NCBI RefSeq assembly: GCF_013522925.1
Contig: NZ_JAAMQU010000001.1
Coordinates: 1 to 64,000, forward strand
Direction: 5' to 3'
Length of the DNA: 64,000 bases
Source of the DNA: Pseudomonas japonica
GTDB lineage: Bacteria; Pseudomonadota; Gammaproteobacteria; Pseudomonadales; Pseudomonadaceae
The notes below the pieces were generated by a model. The model was given only the letters and a program-made list of their open reading frames with translations. It was not told where the DNA came from and made no database searches. Position numbers and translations under genes: made by a program. Shown here piece after piece: positions 1 to 9,274 of this stretch. The stretch's first letter is position 1. Every line of letters begins with the position of its first letter.

Positions 1-322
1 CGCCCAGCCCCCCCAGCAACGGCACTACCGCACTGCCATCTTCGGCGACCGCCAGCACGGGCGGCTCGCTGCCTTTTTCGTCGAGAACACTGGCCAGCGT
101 GCGAATCACGATACCCGCGGCGCACAACGCAACGATCCCGGTGCCGTCCCGGTAGAGCGCCCGCAGGGTGTCGCCGAACGACGAATAGGTGACATCAGCG
201 GCCTCTGCGCGGCCCTGCAAGCCAAACACTTTCGAGTTCGGCAGCAAGGCCTGGATACGGCGTGCCACCGGGAGCGCCGAGGCGCCAAGCACCACGATTG
301 CCGTGGCAAGCGCGCCGCTCAT
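1..322 (-). CDS. cobJ: Precorrin-3B C17-methyltransferase with N-terminal CbiG-like domain, 5' part only
   Basis: The gene begins at ATG 322-320 and runs off the left edge, so 107 codons are visible. The start shares ATGA with the cobI stop, so the two are translationally coupled. The visible residues match the N-terminal CbiG domain: an AAGIVIR segment near residue 70, then a [10 protein letters not shown] stretch and LLGGLG. In Pseudomonas this domain is normally fused ahead of the CobJ methyltransferase, which makes precorrin-4 by methylating C17 with ring contraction. The methyltransferase part is outside the window, so the fusion is inferred from the family and from position after cobI. 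Confidence 0.8.
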   Translation of the reverse strand, partial: MSGALATAIVVLGASALPVARRIQALLPNSKVFGLQGRAEAADVTYSSFGDTLRALYRDGTGIVALCAAGIVIRTLASVLDEKGSEPPVLAVAEDGSAVVPLLGGLG

Positions 323-1047
323 CCCTGCCACCGTTCGCCGGGCACGACCACCAGGGAGAAATACGGCGATGACATCGGATCTACCTCGGCAAGAGGAACG
401 ATTTTCTGGTTGGCCATGGTGGCGCGCTCCACGTAAAGCGCACGGCGGTCCAGCCCCAGCTCCGTGAGCACCTGCCGCACTTTGGGCAAGTTACGGCCAA
501 GCTTCATGATCACCGCGGCTTCAGCATCGGCCAGGCGCCGCTTGAGCTCCTCGGCCGGGAGCACGCCGGACAACACCGACAGGCTTTGATTGCGGTACAC
601 CAACGGCGCGCCCAGTACCGCCGCCCCGCCAAGCATCGAGCACACGCCGGGGATTACTTCGGTGGAGTAGCGTTCGGCCAGGCGATCGTGAAGGTACATG
701 TACGAGCCATAGAACATCGGATCGCCCTCGCAGATCACCGCCACGTCGCGCCCGGCGTCCAGGTGCGCCGCCACTTCGACACTGGCCTGATCGTAGAAGT
801 CAGCGATCACCTGCTCATAGGACAGCGGCGCTGGCAGCACTTCGGTGGTTACCGGGTATACCAGCGGCAACAGTGTCTGGGCGGGTTGCAGATGGCTTTC
901 GATGATGCCGAATGCGTTGCCCTTCTTGCCCTTCGCCACGAAATAAGCCACCACCGGCGCCTCCCGCAGCAAGCGGAGCGCCTTCACCGTGATCAGCTCC
1001 GGGTCTCCGGGCCCTACACCCAGCCCGTACAGACGACCACCTGCCAT
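319..1047 (-). CDS. cobI: Precorrin-2 C20-methyltransferase
   Basis: A 242-residue SAM-dependent tetrapyrrole methyltransferase that converts precorrin-2 to precorrin-3A in the cytoplasmic corrin pathway. Visible motifs are the N-terminal [15 protein letters not shown] loop, the [14 protein letters not shown] segment and VIPGVCSM, all typical of the family, and length is normal. GTG 1050 and ATG 1047 are both in frame; GGAGG lies seven bases before the ATG but only four before the GTG, so ATG is preferred. It overlaps cobH upstream and cobJ downstream by a few bases, forming one minus-strand transcription unit. Confidence 0.93.
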   Translation of the reverse strand: MAGGRLYGLGVGPGDPELITVKALRLLREAPVVAYFVAKGKKGNAFGIIESHLQPAQTLLPLVYPVTTEVLPAPLSYEQVIADFYDQASVEVAAHLDAGRDVAVICEGDPMFYGSYMYLHDRLAERYSTEVIPGVCSMLGGAAVLGAPLVYRNQSLSVLSGVLPAEELKRRLADAEAAVIMKLGRNLPKVRQVLTELGLDRRALYVERATMANQKIVPLAEVDPMSSPYFSLVVVPGERWQG

Positions 1048-1673
1048 CACTCCACCTCCGTGGCGAGTGCATTCACCGCGGCGGCAGCCATGGCGCTACC
1101 GCCGCGCCGCCCGTTGACTACCACGAACGGCACACCACGGCTGTCCGCCGCCAGCATCGCCTTGGATTCGGCAGCCCCGACGAAGCCCACCGGGAAGCCA
1201 AGAATCAATGCAGGGCGGGGGGCACCGGCGTCGAGCATTTCAAGCAGATAAAACAACGCGGTGGGGGCGTTACCGATTACCACCACGCTGCCTTCCAGCC
1301 ACGGGCGCCAGAGCTCGAGCGCCACGGCAGAACGGGTATTCCCTTCTTCAAGCGCCATCGCGGGAACACGTTCATCCTTCAGGGTGCAGATGACCGGGTT
1401 GTTCGCCGGCAATCGCGCGCGCGTGACGCCCTCGGCTACCATGTGCGCATCGCAGAGGATGGGCGCCCCCGCAGCCAGGGCACGGCGGCCTGCAAGCCCG
1501 GCCCCGGGGGAAAACTGCAGCTCTTGCACCACGTCCACCATGCCGCAGGCATGGATGACCCGCACGGCTAGTTTTTCCAGGTCGGCAGGGATATGGGTCA
1601 GGTCCGCTTCGGCCCGAATGGTGGCGAACGAATTGCGATAAATCGCCTGGCCGTCGCGAATGTAATCAATCAT
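1047..1673 (-). CDS. cobH: Precorrin-8X methylmutase
   Basis: A 208-residue protein that moves the C11 methyl group to C12, turning precorrin-8X into hydrogenobyrinate. The start at ATG 1673 gives [20 protein letters not shown], the usual CobH/CbiC N terminus; a longer in-frame extension upstream lies inside cobG and is rejected. Other family features are the [12 protein letters not shown] segment and the C-terminal [15 protein letters not shown] stretch. The start overlaps the end of cobG by eight bases. Length equals the family norm. Confidence 0.94.
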   Translation of the reverse strand: MIDYIRDGQAIYRNSFATIRAEADLTHIPADLEKLAVRVIHACGMVDVVQELQFSPGAGLAGRRALAAGAPILCDAHMVAEGVTRARLPANNPVICTLKDERVPAMALEEGNTRSAVALELWRPWLEGSVVVIGNAPTALFYLLEMLDAGAPRPALILGFPVGFVGAAESKAMLAADSRGVPFVVVNGRRGGSAMAAAAVNALATEVE

Positions 1674-3006
1674 TAAATGTGCTCCGTGAGCAGGCAGCGA
1701 TCTGCGTCGCTGCGTCTTGCAAGGTGAGATCGCTCCCCTGAAGCCGGCCAAAGCCTGGCGCCGAAGGGTCGCGGAAAAAGAGGTCGTAACGGCCTGTCCC
1801 TGTGGCCAACAGGGTGGCCGGCGCCACCGAGGCTTGCGCGCAGGACCGGGCACAGCCGCTCAAGTGAACGGGAACGGCCTGGCCCAGCAGGTCCGCCAGC
1901 CGCCGTGCGTCGCCCTTGGTATCAGCCAGGGCCCGATTGCAGCCCGCCGACCCCGTGCAGGCGACCAGGCTAGCCAAGGGCTCTGCGCCACTGATCAGCA
2001 AGCCCAACGCCTGTGCTTGCGCTTGCAAATGATGCGCTGAAGCCAACATGACGTGCGGCACCAGCAGCCCCTGCCAGGGCGTGAGCCGTAGTTCACCTTC
2101 GGCCATTTCTTCCGTAAGGCCGGCCAGCGCAGCCAGTGCATCGGCCGGCAACCGCCCAAGTGCCGGCGCGATACCCACTGCCACCCGCCCGACCTGCTGC
2201 TGCGCATGCACGCCAAGCACCGGCGGCACACGTCGCTTGGGGACGGAAGGTAAGGTGCCCGGCGCGAAAGACACAGGCAACCCCTCCAACAGGGCCTGGG
2301 CTGGGCAGGTACTCAGCAGTTCCCGCAGCCGACCGGGCGCCGGGCCCGCCAGTTCGAGAAAACGGTCCAGTACGCTCAGCAGCAAGGTTAACCCTTGATC
2401 GGCCGGCACCGCGGCAACCGGGTTGGCGCCCCCGATTTCACCGGCCAGCCCAAGCGCCAGATGGAGCGTGCCCTTGATCCACAGGGGTGACAGCCACACA
2501 TCATGGTGATGATGCAGCTCTGCCAGGGCCTCGCCCCCATCGAGCTGAATGGCGAACTTGGGCGACAGCTGGTGATAGCGCGGGGTCTGCTCCAACGTTT
2601 GCAGCAGGGCGCTGGCCAAAGGGCGAATATCCAGTGCGGCGGCAGGGTCCAACCCCGCCATGGGGCTGAGCATGAGATTGCGCACGTCGTCGGCGGCCGG
2701 TGAAGCGGGGCCCAGCCCGGCGGCCAAAAGGTCCTCGATCAGCGCCGCCTGGTGGGCGGGCTCGATACCGCGCAACTGAACGTTCGCCCGATTGGTGATA
2801 TCCACCGCGCCGTTGCCGTACCTTCGCGCGGCGTGCGCCACGGCCCGGGCTGCGCTGGCGGTGAGTACACCACCTGGCAGCTTGATTCGACACAGGCCCC
2901 CGTCCCGGGCGGCAACGATACGCAGCAGCCCGGGGCAGGCTGAAGTTCGCGGCGGTGCAGGAGGCGTAGGGGCCGGCAATGGCTCGTTCAAAAGATCACC
3001 CGGCAA
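1666..3006 (-). CDS. cobG: Precorrin-3B synthase
   Basis: About 446 residues, nitrite/sulfite-reductase-like fold with a [4Fe-4S] cluster. It uses O2 to make precorrin-3B, so it marks the aerobic corrin route. The cluster ligands are visible as ACTGSAGCN and LSGCARSCAQ near the C terminus. The N-terminal reductase half-domain contains GVLTASAARAVA and DITNRANVQLRG. The start is uncertain: no ATG lies near the expected N terminus. TTG 3006 gives the longest frame, and TTG 2991, with a GGTGA four bases before it, is an alternative. First gene of the minus-strand group, divergent from cobL. Confidence 0.9.
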   Translation of the reverse strand: MPGDLLNEPLPAPTPPAPPRTSACPGLLRIVAARDGGLCRIKLPGGVLTASAARAVAHAARRYGNGAVDITNRANVQLRGIEPAHQAALIEDLLAAGLGPASPAADDVRNLMLSPMAGLDPAAALDIRPLASALLQTLEQTPRYHQLSPKFAIQLDGGEALAELHHHHDVWLSPLWIKGTLHLALGLAGEIGGANPVAAVPADQGLTLLLSVLDRFLELAGPAPGRLRELLSTCPAQALLEGLPVSFAPGTLPSVPKRRVPPVLGVHAQQQVGRVAVGIAPALGRLPADALAALAGLTEEMAEGELRLTPWQGLLVPHVMLASAHHLQAQAQALGLLISGAEPLASLVACTGSAGCNRALADTKGDARRLADLLGQAVPVHLSGCARSCAQASVAPATLLATGTGRYDLFFRDPSAPGFGRLQGSDLTLQDAATQIAACSRSTFND

Positions 3007-3016
3007 TCGTCAAAAG

Positions 3017-3036
3017 GCACTTCTGAGCAGAAGTGC
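3017..3036. promoter_or_regulatory. Perfect 8-bp inverted repeat in the cobG/cobL divergent region
   Basis: GCACTTCT, loop GAGC, AGAAGTGC, sitting in the 99-base divergent spacer between cobG and cobL. A TATTAT box follows at 3041-3046 and could be the -10 of the cobL group, but no good -35 is seen. The repeat may be an operator shared by both transcripts or a leader hairpin. No cobalamin riboswitch fits into this short spacer. Function is inference. Confidence 0.4.
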
Positions 3037-3105
3037 GCGGTATTATGCCTGCTTTGGCCGACAGCATGAAAATCCAGCCTGTCGGATTACCCATGAGGAT
3101 GCTTC

Positions 3106-4317
3106 ATGTTGCCCTGGCTGACCATTGTCGGGATTGGCGAAGACGGCTATCCAGGCCTCGGCAAGCCAGCCCGGCAGGCCTTGCGCGGCGCCAGCCTGAT
3201 CATCGGCGCGCCGCGCCAGCTCGCCTTGCTGCCCGCCTGCCTGAGCGCCGAACGGCTACCGTGGCCAAAGCCGTTTTCCCTGACGCCGGTACTGGAGCGC
3301 CGTGGCCAACCCATGTGCGTACTGGCCAGCGGCGATCCGATGTTCCACGGTGTGGGTACCAGCCTCGCTCGGGCCTTGCCAGACGAAGCCCTCACGGTCT
3401 TCCCCGCCCCGTCCTCGGTATCGCTGGCTGCGGCGCGTCTGGGCTGGTCGCTGCCTGAAACCCAGGTTGTTTCGCTGGTCGCTCGGCCGCCCGCTTTGCT
3501 GAACCGCCACCTGTACGATGGCGCGCGCTTGCTGGTGCTAAGCAATGACGGGCACACCCCGAGCGTAGTCGGCGCGCTGCTGTGCGCAGCAGGTTTCGAC
3601 GCTTCCACACTGCACGTATTCGAGCATCTCGGCGGGCCGAACGAACAGCGTCAGTGCCTCAAGGCCGACCAGTGGCAAGGTCGGCCGGCGGCGGACCTCA
3701 ACGTGATCGCACTGGAATTGGTCGCGGGCCCTGGCGCGCAGCCTTTGAGCTACCTCTGTGGCCTGCCGGATACAGCCTTCGAGCACGACGGCCAATTGAC
3801 CAAGCGCGACGTGCGTGCGCTCACCCTCGGCCGCCTCGCGCCACAGCCAGGGCAGTTGCTTTGGGACGTGGGCGCAGGGTGCGGGTCCATCGGCATCGAA
3901 TGGATGCGTGCCCACCCTACGTGTCGCGCCATTGCCGTGGAAGCGGACAGCAGCCGCCAAGGCCTGATCGAGCGCAATCGGGATGCGTTGGGTGTACCCG
4001 GTTTGCAATTGGTGCCTGGTCGCGCCCCTGAAGCACTCGAAGGCCTGCCGCGGCCGGATGCGATCTTCATTGGCGGCGGCGTTACGGTGGAGGGTGTGCT
4101 GAGCCGCTGCTGGGCCGCGCTCAAACCCGGCGGCCGGTTGGTAGCCAATGCCGTTACGCTGGAAAGCGAGATGGCGCTGTTCCACTGGCAAACCGCTCAC
4201 GGTGGCGAACTGGTGCGCACGCAAATCGCCCAGGCGCGGCCGCTGGGCAACTTCCACACCTGGCGGCAAGCGCTTCCTATCACCCTTCTGGACGTGGTCA
4301 AGGCCGCCGATGCGTGA
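3106..4317 (+). CDS. cobL: Precorrin-6Y C5,15-methyltransferase (decarboxylating)
   Basis: A 403-residue bifunctional enzyme that methylates C5 and C15 and decarboxylates the C12 acetate, giving precorrin-8. The N-terminal CbiE-like half starts with [15 protein letters not shown] and contains [12 protein letters not shown]. The C-terminal CbiT-like half has the SAM motif [18 protein letters not shown] near residue 250 and IFIGGG further on. Length fits the fused CobL form. ATG 3106 is the first good start and opens the plus-strand cob group. Its end overlaps cbiD by eight bases. Confidence 0.94.
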   Translation: MLPWLTIVGIGEDGYPGLGKPARQALRGASLIIGAPRQLALLPACLSAERLPWPKPFSLTPVLERRGQPMCVLASGDPMFHGVGTSLARALPDEALTVFPAPSSVSLAAARLGWSLPETQVVSLVARPPALLNRHLYDGARLLVLSNDGHTPSVVGALLCAAGFDASTLHVFEHLGGPNEQRQCLKADQWQGRPAADLNVIALELVAGPGAQPLSYLCGLPDTAFEHDGQLTKRDVRALTLGRLAPQPGQLLWDVGAGCGSIGIEWMRAHPTCRAIAVEADSSRQGLIERNRDALGVPGLQLVPGRAPEALEGLPRPDAIFIGGGVTVEGVLSRCWAALKPGGRLVANAVTLESEMALFHWQTAHGGELVRTQIAQARPLGNFHTWRQALPITLLDVVKAADA

Positions 4318-5410
4318 CGAAACCGCCGAGCAACCTGCCCCCCTGCGTAGCGGGCTGACCACGGGCACCTGCGCTACCGCAACCAGCCTGGCGGCAGCCA
4401 CGCTATTGCTGGGCGGCGCGGTCAATGATGCGGTGGAAGTCACGCTTCCCAAAGGGCGCATCGTGACGCTTCGGCTGGAATTCTGCCGCGTCGTGGCCCA
4501 GGGCACGGCAGAAGCTGGCACCGTCAAGGATGCCGGTGATGACCCTGATGTGACGCACGGAGCACTGGTGCACGCCCAGGTGCGGCTCACGGAAACGCCG
4601 GGCGTCGCGTTCAAGGCCGGCGAAGGCGTGGGCACTGTCACGCGCCCGGGCCTGGTGCTTGGCGTTGGAGAGCCCGCCATCAACCCTGTACCGCGACAAA
4701 TGATGACAGCCCACCTCGGCCAACTCGCTGCGGCTTACGGTTACGGCGGGGGGTTTGAGGTCACGCTCGGCGTGGAGCACGGCGCGGCACTGGCCCTCAA
4801 GACCATGAACCCCCGCCTTGGGATCGTGGGCGGGCTGTCGATTCTCGGCACCAGCGGCATCGTGCGGCCGTTCTCGTGTGCGGCCTATATCGCCTCCATA
4901 CATCAAGGCATCGACGTGGCCCATACCAATGGCTACGACCACATCGCGGCCTGCACTGGAAACGCCAGTGAGGACACCATCCGCCGCCTCTATGGCTTGC
5001 CCGATATCGCCCTGATAGAAATGGGCGACTTCGTGGGCGCCGTGCTCAAGCATCTGCGCAAGGTACCGGTGGCCCGGCTGAGCTTGTGCGGAGGCTTTGG
5101 CAAGATCAGCAAACTCGCCGCCGGCCATATGGACCTGCACAGCCGCCATTCGGCGATCGACCTGCCGAAACTTGCCGGGTGGGCCGTCAGCCTTGGCGCG
5201 GACGAACACCTGCAAGCGCAGATCCACAGTGCCAATACCAGCCAGCAGGCCCTGGCCCAGGCGCTGGCCGTGAATATACCGCTAGGTGACGAAGTGTGCC
5301 GTCAGGCATTGGCGTTCGCGCGCAGCGTGGTGCCGGCCACGGTGGAGGTGGAAGTGATTGCCATCGATCGCCAGGGTGGTGTGGTGGGCCGCGCCGGGGG
5401 GCCCTGGTGA
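4310..5410 (+). CDS. cbiD: Cobalt-precorrin-5B (C1)-methyltransferase, CbiD
   Basis: A 366-residue protein of the CbiD family, which methylates C1 of the corrin ring. The start is ATG 4310, just inside the end of cobL; upstream in-frame codons lie within cobL. The [17 protein letters not shown] segment near the N terminus is the family signature, and NPVPRQMM and [10 protein letters not shown] are also typical. CbiD belongs to the anaerobic pathway in textbook schemes, yet it sits here beside oxygen-dependent cobG. The stop overlaps the cobK start as TGATG. Confidence 0.93.
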   Translation: MRDETAEQPAPLRSGLTTGTCATATSLAAATLLLGGAVNDAVEVTLPKGRIVTLRLEFCRVVAQGTAEAGTVKDAGDDPDVTHGALVHAQVRLTETPGVAFKAGEGVGTVTRPGLVLGVGEPAINPVPRQMMTAHLGQLAAAYGYGGGFEVTLGVEHGAALALKTMNPRLGIVGGLSILGTSGIVRPFSCAAYIASIHQGIDVAHTNGYDHIAACTGNASEDTIRRLYGLPDIALIEMGDFVGAVLKHLRKVPVARLSLCGGFGKISKLAAGHMDLHSRHSAIDLPKLAGWAVSLGADEHLQAQIHSANTSQQALAQALAVNIPLGDEVCRQALAFARSVVPATVEVEVIAIDRQGGVVGRAGGPW

Positions 5411-6120
5411 TGCGTGTACTGTTGCTGGGCGGTGTGACCGAAAGCCTGCGCGTGGCACGCGAACTGGGCCCGCAGCATGTGTACAGCCTGGCGGGCATCG
5501 GCCGGGTACCCACCGACCTGCGCTGCGCGGTACGGGTGGGCGGCTACGGAGGCGCGGAAGGGCTGGCAGCGTATATTCGCGCCGAGGGTATCAGCCTGCT
5601 GGTCGATGCCACCCACCCCTACGCGGCCCGGATGAGCCATAACGCGGCAACGGCCGCCCGGCTGGCCGGTATCCCCTGCTGGGCCTTGCGCCGCCCGGGC
5701 TGGCATCCTCAAGAGGGTGATAACTGGCGCGAAGTGAAGGACTGGGCAGCCCTGACAGCTGCCTTGCATGACTTCCACCGGCCATTCTTCACCCTCGGCC
5801 GGGAACCCTTGGCTCACTTGAACGAGATACCCCCTCACCAACACTGGACCCTGCGCTGCCTGGACCCACACCCCGGGAATGCTCGCTGCGAAGTCATCGG
5901 TGCCCGCGGGCCTTTCCATTTCGACGACGAGCGCCAGCTGTTCGCCCACGGGGGCTTCGATGTAGTGATCAGCAAAAACAGCGGCAGCGGGGCCACAGAG
6001 CCCAAACTGCAGGTGGCCCGAGAGCGGCAACTGCCGGTGTTGATGCTGGCCCGGCCCGAGCTGCCTGCCGTGGACCGCGAGTTCCATAGCACCGAGGCGT
6101 TGATCGAAGCAATACGGTAA
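5410..6120 (+). CDS. cobK: Precorrin-6A reductase
   Basis: A 236-residue NAD(P)H-dependent reductase converting precorrin-6A to precorrin-6B. ATG 5410 gives [19 protein letters not shown], the usual nucleotide-binding start of the family. LLVDATHPYAARMSHNAA and ISKNSGSGATEPKLQVA are conserved CobK segments. A longer in-frame opening upstream lies inside cbiD and has no ribosome binding site. It is the last gene of the plus-strand cob group; 75 bases separate it from the copper genes. Confidence 0.93.
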   Translation: MRVLLLGGVTESLRVARELGPQHVYSLAGIGRVPTDLRCAVRVGGYGGAEGLAAYIRAEGISLLVDATHPYAARMSHNAATAARLAGIPCWALRRPGWHPQEGDNWREVKDWAALTAALHDFHRPFFTLGREPLAHLNEIPPHQHWTLRCLDPHPGNARCEVIGARGPFHFDDERQLFAHGGFDVVISKNSGSGATEPKLQVARERQLPVLMLARPELPAVDREFHSTEALIEAIR

Positions 6121-6195
6121 CACTTCCACTTTTTACTTCTGCCGGGGGTTCTGGCTAAATACCGGCCATCTTCCCCCCTGCCTCGGACGCTGCAC

Positions 6196-6690
6196 ATGCC
6201 CTTCCTTCGGCGCTCGCTGCCCTGCTTCTTCGCGCTGGCCCTTGCCTTGTTCGGCAACCTGGCAGGCGCCGAGGATTACCGCATTGGCGACCTGCAGGTA
6301 GTTGCGCCATGGTCCCAGCAGCTCCCCCCGAACGCACCGACGGTCGCGGTTTACTTCGTTATCCGCAATACGGGCATGAGTGACGACCGCCTCACCGGCG
6401 TGATGTCCCCACTGGCAGCCGAAGCTCAACTCCATGAGCACATCGGCGCCGATGGCATGATGAAGATGCAACAGGTCGACGGCATGATCATTCCCGCCGC
6501 GGGCCAGGTACGCTTCGCGCCCATGGGCAACCATGTGATGCTGCTGGGCCTGGGCGATCGAAGCCAACTGGTAGAGGGCGGCCGTTTTCCATTGACCCTG
6601 CATTTTGAAAAAGCCGGCGATGTGGAAGTCCAGGTGCAGGTGCTTGCCGATCCTCCTGAGGGCGCTGGCATGCACCAGCACGGCGGCTGA
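6196..6690 (+). CDS. Periplasmic copper chaperone PCu(A)C
   Basis: A 164-residue protein with a signal peptide (positive start, hydrophobic core at residues 10-20, AGA cleavage region near 24-26). It carries the complete PCu(A)C copper site: His80, ten residues, Met91, twenty-one residues, His113-x-Met115. A short Met/His tail (GAGMHQHGG) adds possible copper ligands. The family delivers Cu(I) in the periplasm, for example to cytochrome oxidase assembly. It is translationally coupled to the DUF2946 gene (TGATG overlap) and heads the copper block. Confidence 0.92.
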   Translation: MPFLRRSLPCFFALALALFGNLAGAEDYRIGDLQVVAPWSQQLPPNAPTVAVYFVIRNTGMSDDRLTGVMSPLAAEAQLHEHIGADGMMKMQQVDGMIIPAAGQVRFAPMGNHVMLLGLGDRSQLVEGGRFPLTLHFEKAGDVEVQVQVLADPPEGAGMHQHGG

Positions 6691-7103
6691 TGCGCATCCA
6701 GCCTCATAGCCGCCCGGGGGCATGGATCAGCCTCTTCGCGATGCTGATGATATTCATCGGGCCGTTGATATCCCAAGCCATGCCAATGAACCATGGCGGC
6801 AATGCTTCGATGCAAACCAGCATGCCTGCCCATGCCGGCATGGTCATGAGCGACGCCGGGGAACACTGCCAGGCCCAGGCCGGGCAAACGGGCGACAAGC
6901 AACTTCATCCGCTGTGGGAGCGATGCGGCTATTGCAGCCTGTTCTTCCATTGCCCGGCGTTGCCTCAAACGTTGCAGTTCCAGGCTGACGCCGCCCCCGC
7001 CCACACCACCCGGCTGCTTGTTCAGGCCCGCCAGGGCCATGGCCTGCAACCGGTATTCCCAGGCGCACGCACCCGCGCGCCACCGCCTTTCCCTTACGCC
7101 TGA
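6690..7103 (+). CDS. DUF2946 family protein
   Basis: A 137-residue protein with one N-terminal membrane segment or signal anchor (residues 12-30). After it comes a Met/His-rich stretch (MPMNHGG, MPAHAGMVM) and the conserved CGYCSLFFHCPAL motif of DUF2946. Its biochemical role is not established. The cysteine/histidine/methionine content and position between a copper chaperone and a copper receptor suggest metal handling. The start overlaps the preceding stop. Confidence 0.82.
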   Translation: MRIQPHSRPGAWISLFAMLMIFIGPLISQAMPMNHGGNASMQTSMPAHAGMVMSDAGEHCQAQAGQTGDKQLHPLWERCGYCSLFFHCPALPQTLQFQADAAPAHTTRLLVQARQGHGLQPVFPGARTRAPPPFPYA

Positions 7104-7185
7104 CCTTCGCATCACGCGCCAAAGCCGGCTGCCGTATTACGGCAACCCTGGCGCGTGCCTGACTGCTCATCGCTTTGGGAAAACC

Positions 7186-9258
7186 ATGCCTGCCTTTTCT
7201 TTCGTATTGCGCCCCGCTCCGCGCTCCGCGGCGCTGCTGATCGGCGCCCTTGCAAGCCCAACGGCCCTGGCCGCTGAAGACGTTCGCCCCGGTCGCCAGG
7301 ACGACGTGGAGCTTGCGCCCACCGTGGTCACCGCCGTGGCGCCGGTATCCCCCCTCACCATCACTACCGACCCGAAGGCGCCTCGCCAACCCCTCCCCGC
7401 CACCGACGGCGCCGACTACCTGAAGACCATTCCAGGCTTCAGCGCCATTCGCAACGGCGGCAGCAACGGCGACCCTGTGCTGCGCGGCATGTTCGGCTCG
7501 CGCCTGAACATCCTCGCCAATGGCGGGCAGATCGTAGGCGCCTGCCCCGGGCGGATGGACGCGCCCACGGCCTATATCTCACCCCAGAGCTACGACCGCC
7601 TCGTGGTGGTCAAGGGGCCCCAGAGCGTGCAGTGGGGGCCAGGCGCTTCGGCGGGCACTGTGCGATTCGAACGGGACCCGGAAACCTTCACCGAGCCAGG
7701 CGCCCGGGGCGAGGCAAGCCTGCTGGCGGGCTCCAACGGCCGCTTCGAGCGCCGCCTGGACACGGCTGCGGGCAACCGTGAGGCGTATGCCCGTTTCATC
7801 GCCAACGATGCCCAGGCCGACGACTATCAGGCCGGCAACGGGGACACCGTTCCTTCGCGCTGGCGCAAATGGAACGGCGACCTCGCCCTCGGCTTCACCC
7901 CAAGCGAAGATACCCTCGTCGAGTTATCCGCCGGCAAGGGCGATGGAGAAGCCCGTTACGCCGGCCGCGGCATGGACGGCGCCAGCTTCAAGCGCGAAAG
8001 CCTGGGCCTGCGCCTGGAGCAACACGGGCTGGGGGAAGTGCTTCAAAGCCTGGAAGCGCAGTTCTATTACAACTATGCCGACCATGTGATGGACAACTAC
8101 AGCCTGCGCACCCCACCGGCAGGCGGGATGATGGCAGGCCCCTATGCCAGCAACGTGGACAGGCGCACCCTCGGCGGTCGCCTTAAAGCCACCTGGGAAT
8201 GGCAAACCGTGGACCTGGTGACCGGAGTAGACGGACAAACCAGCGAGCACCGCAAGCGCTCGGCCATGGGCGAAGGCGCCTATGCCAACGTACCCCGTGC
8301 GCGGGATGCAGTGATGAATAACCTGGGCGCCTTCACCGAGCTGACCTGGCATGCAACCGAGCGCGACCGCTGGATTGGCGGCGCTCGGCTGGATCACGCC
8401 ACGGCCAGGGACTACCGCGCAACCCTGGGCTCCGGCATGGCTTTGCGCCCCAACCCCACGGCCAACGAAACCCGTAGCGACACGTTACCCAGCGGCTTCG
8501 TGCGCTTCGAACATGACCTGCAGGGCCTGCCTGTCACCGCCTACGCCGGTGTTGGCCATACCCAACGTTTCCCCGATTACTGGGAATTGTATTCCCCCAC
8601 CAGTGGGCCAGCGGGAAGCGCCAACGCTTTCGACGGTATCCGCCCGGAAAAAACCACCCAGCTGGACACCGGGCTGCAATACAAGGGCGAGCACGTGGAG
8701 GCGTGGCTATCGGCCTACGCAGGGCATGTAACGGACTACATCCTGTTCGACTACACCGCAGGGCAGTCTGCCGCCCGAAACGTGAGCGCACGTATCGCCG
8801 GTGGGGAGGCAGGCACCGCCTGGCACCTCGATGAACATTGGAAGGCCGACGTGACGGTCGCGTATGCCTGGGGCGAAAACCGCAGCGATGGCCGGCCCCT
8901 GGCGCAAATGCCGCCGCTGGATACTCGCCTGGGCCTCAGCTACCAGCGGGAGCGCTGGAGCGCCGGCGCACTGTGGCGAGTGGTGAGCGCTCAGCACCGC
9001 ACCGACCCGGGCCACGGCAATGTGGTGGGCAAGGACTACCGGGACACCCCCGGCTTCGGGGTGTTTTCACTCAATGGCGCCGTGCGGCTGAGCTCGCATC
9101 TGAAAGTCAGCGCCGGCGTGGACAACCTCTTCGGCAAGGACTACGCCGAGCACCTGAACCTGGCGGGCAATGCGGGCTTCGGCTACCCCGGGGATGCCAC
9201 CGAAGCCATACGCGAACCGGGGCGCACGCTCTGGACCCAAGTTGACCTGACCTTCTGA
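7186..9258 (+). CDS. oprC: TonB-dependent copper receptor, OprC type
   Basis: A 690-residue outer-membrane receptor. ATG 7186, with a GGGA upstream, opens a signal peptide ending near ALAAED. A plug domain follows: LKTIPGFSAIRNGG, LRGMFGSRLNILANGG, and YDRLVVVKGPQSVQWGP. The remainder is a long beta-barrel of alternating aromatic strands ending in W-x-Q-V-D-L-T-F, the normal terminal aromatic signature. The family binds and imports copper in P. aeruginosa. A longer frame reaching back to 7018 lies in the end of the previous gene and is rejected. It sits between two copper-related genes. Confidence 0.9.
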   Translation: MPAFSFVLRPAPRSAALLIGALASPTALAAEDVRPGRQDDVELAPTVVTAVAPVSPLTITTDPKAPRQPLPATDGADYLKTIPGFSAIRNGGSNGDPVLRGMFGSRLNILANGGQIVGACPGRMDAPTAYISPQSYDRLVVVKGPQSVQWGPGASAGTVRFERDPETFTEPGARGEASLLAGSNGRFERRLDTAAGNREAYARFIANDAQADDYQAGNGDTVPSRWRKWNGDLALGFTPSEDTLVELSAGKGDGEARYAGRGMDGASFKRESLGLRLEQHGLGEVLQSLEAQFYYNYADHVMDNYSLRTPPAGGMMAGPYASNVDRRTLGGRLKATWEWQTVDLVTGVDGQTSEHRKRSAMGEGAYANVPRARDAVMNNLGAFTELTWHATERDRWIGGARLDHATARDYRATLGSGMALRPNPTANETRSDTLPSGFVRFEHDLQGLPVTAYAGVGHTQRFPDYWELYSPTSGPAGSANAFDGIRPEKTTQLDTGLQYKGEHVEAWLSAYAGHVTDYILFDYTAGQSAARNVSARIAGGEAGTAWHLDEHWKADVTVAYAWGENRSDGRPLAQMPPLDTRLGLSYQRERWSAGALWRVVSAQHRTDPGHGNVVGKDYRDTPGFGVFSLNGAVRLSSHLKVSAGVDNLFGKDYAEHLNLAGNAGFGYPGDATEAIREPGRTLWTQVDLTF

Positions 9259-9274
9259 GCCTCGAGGCACGATC

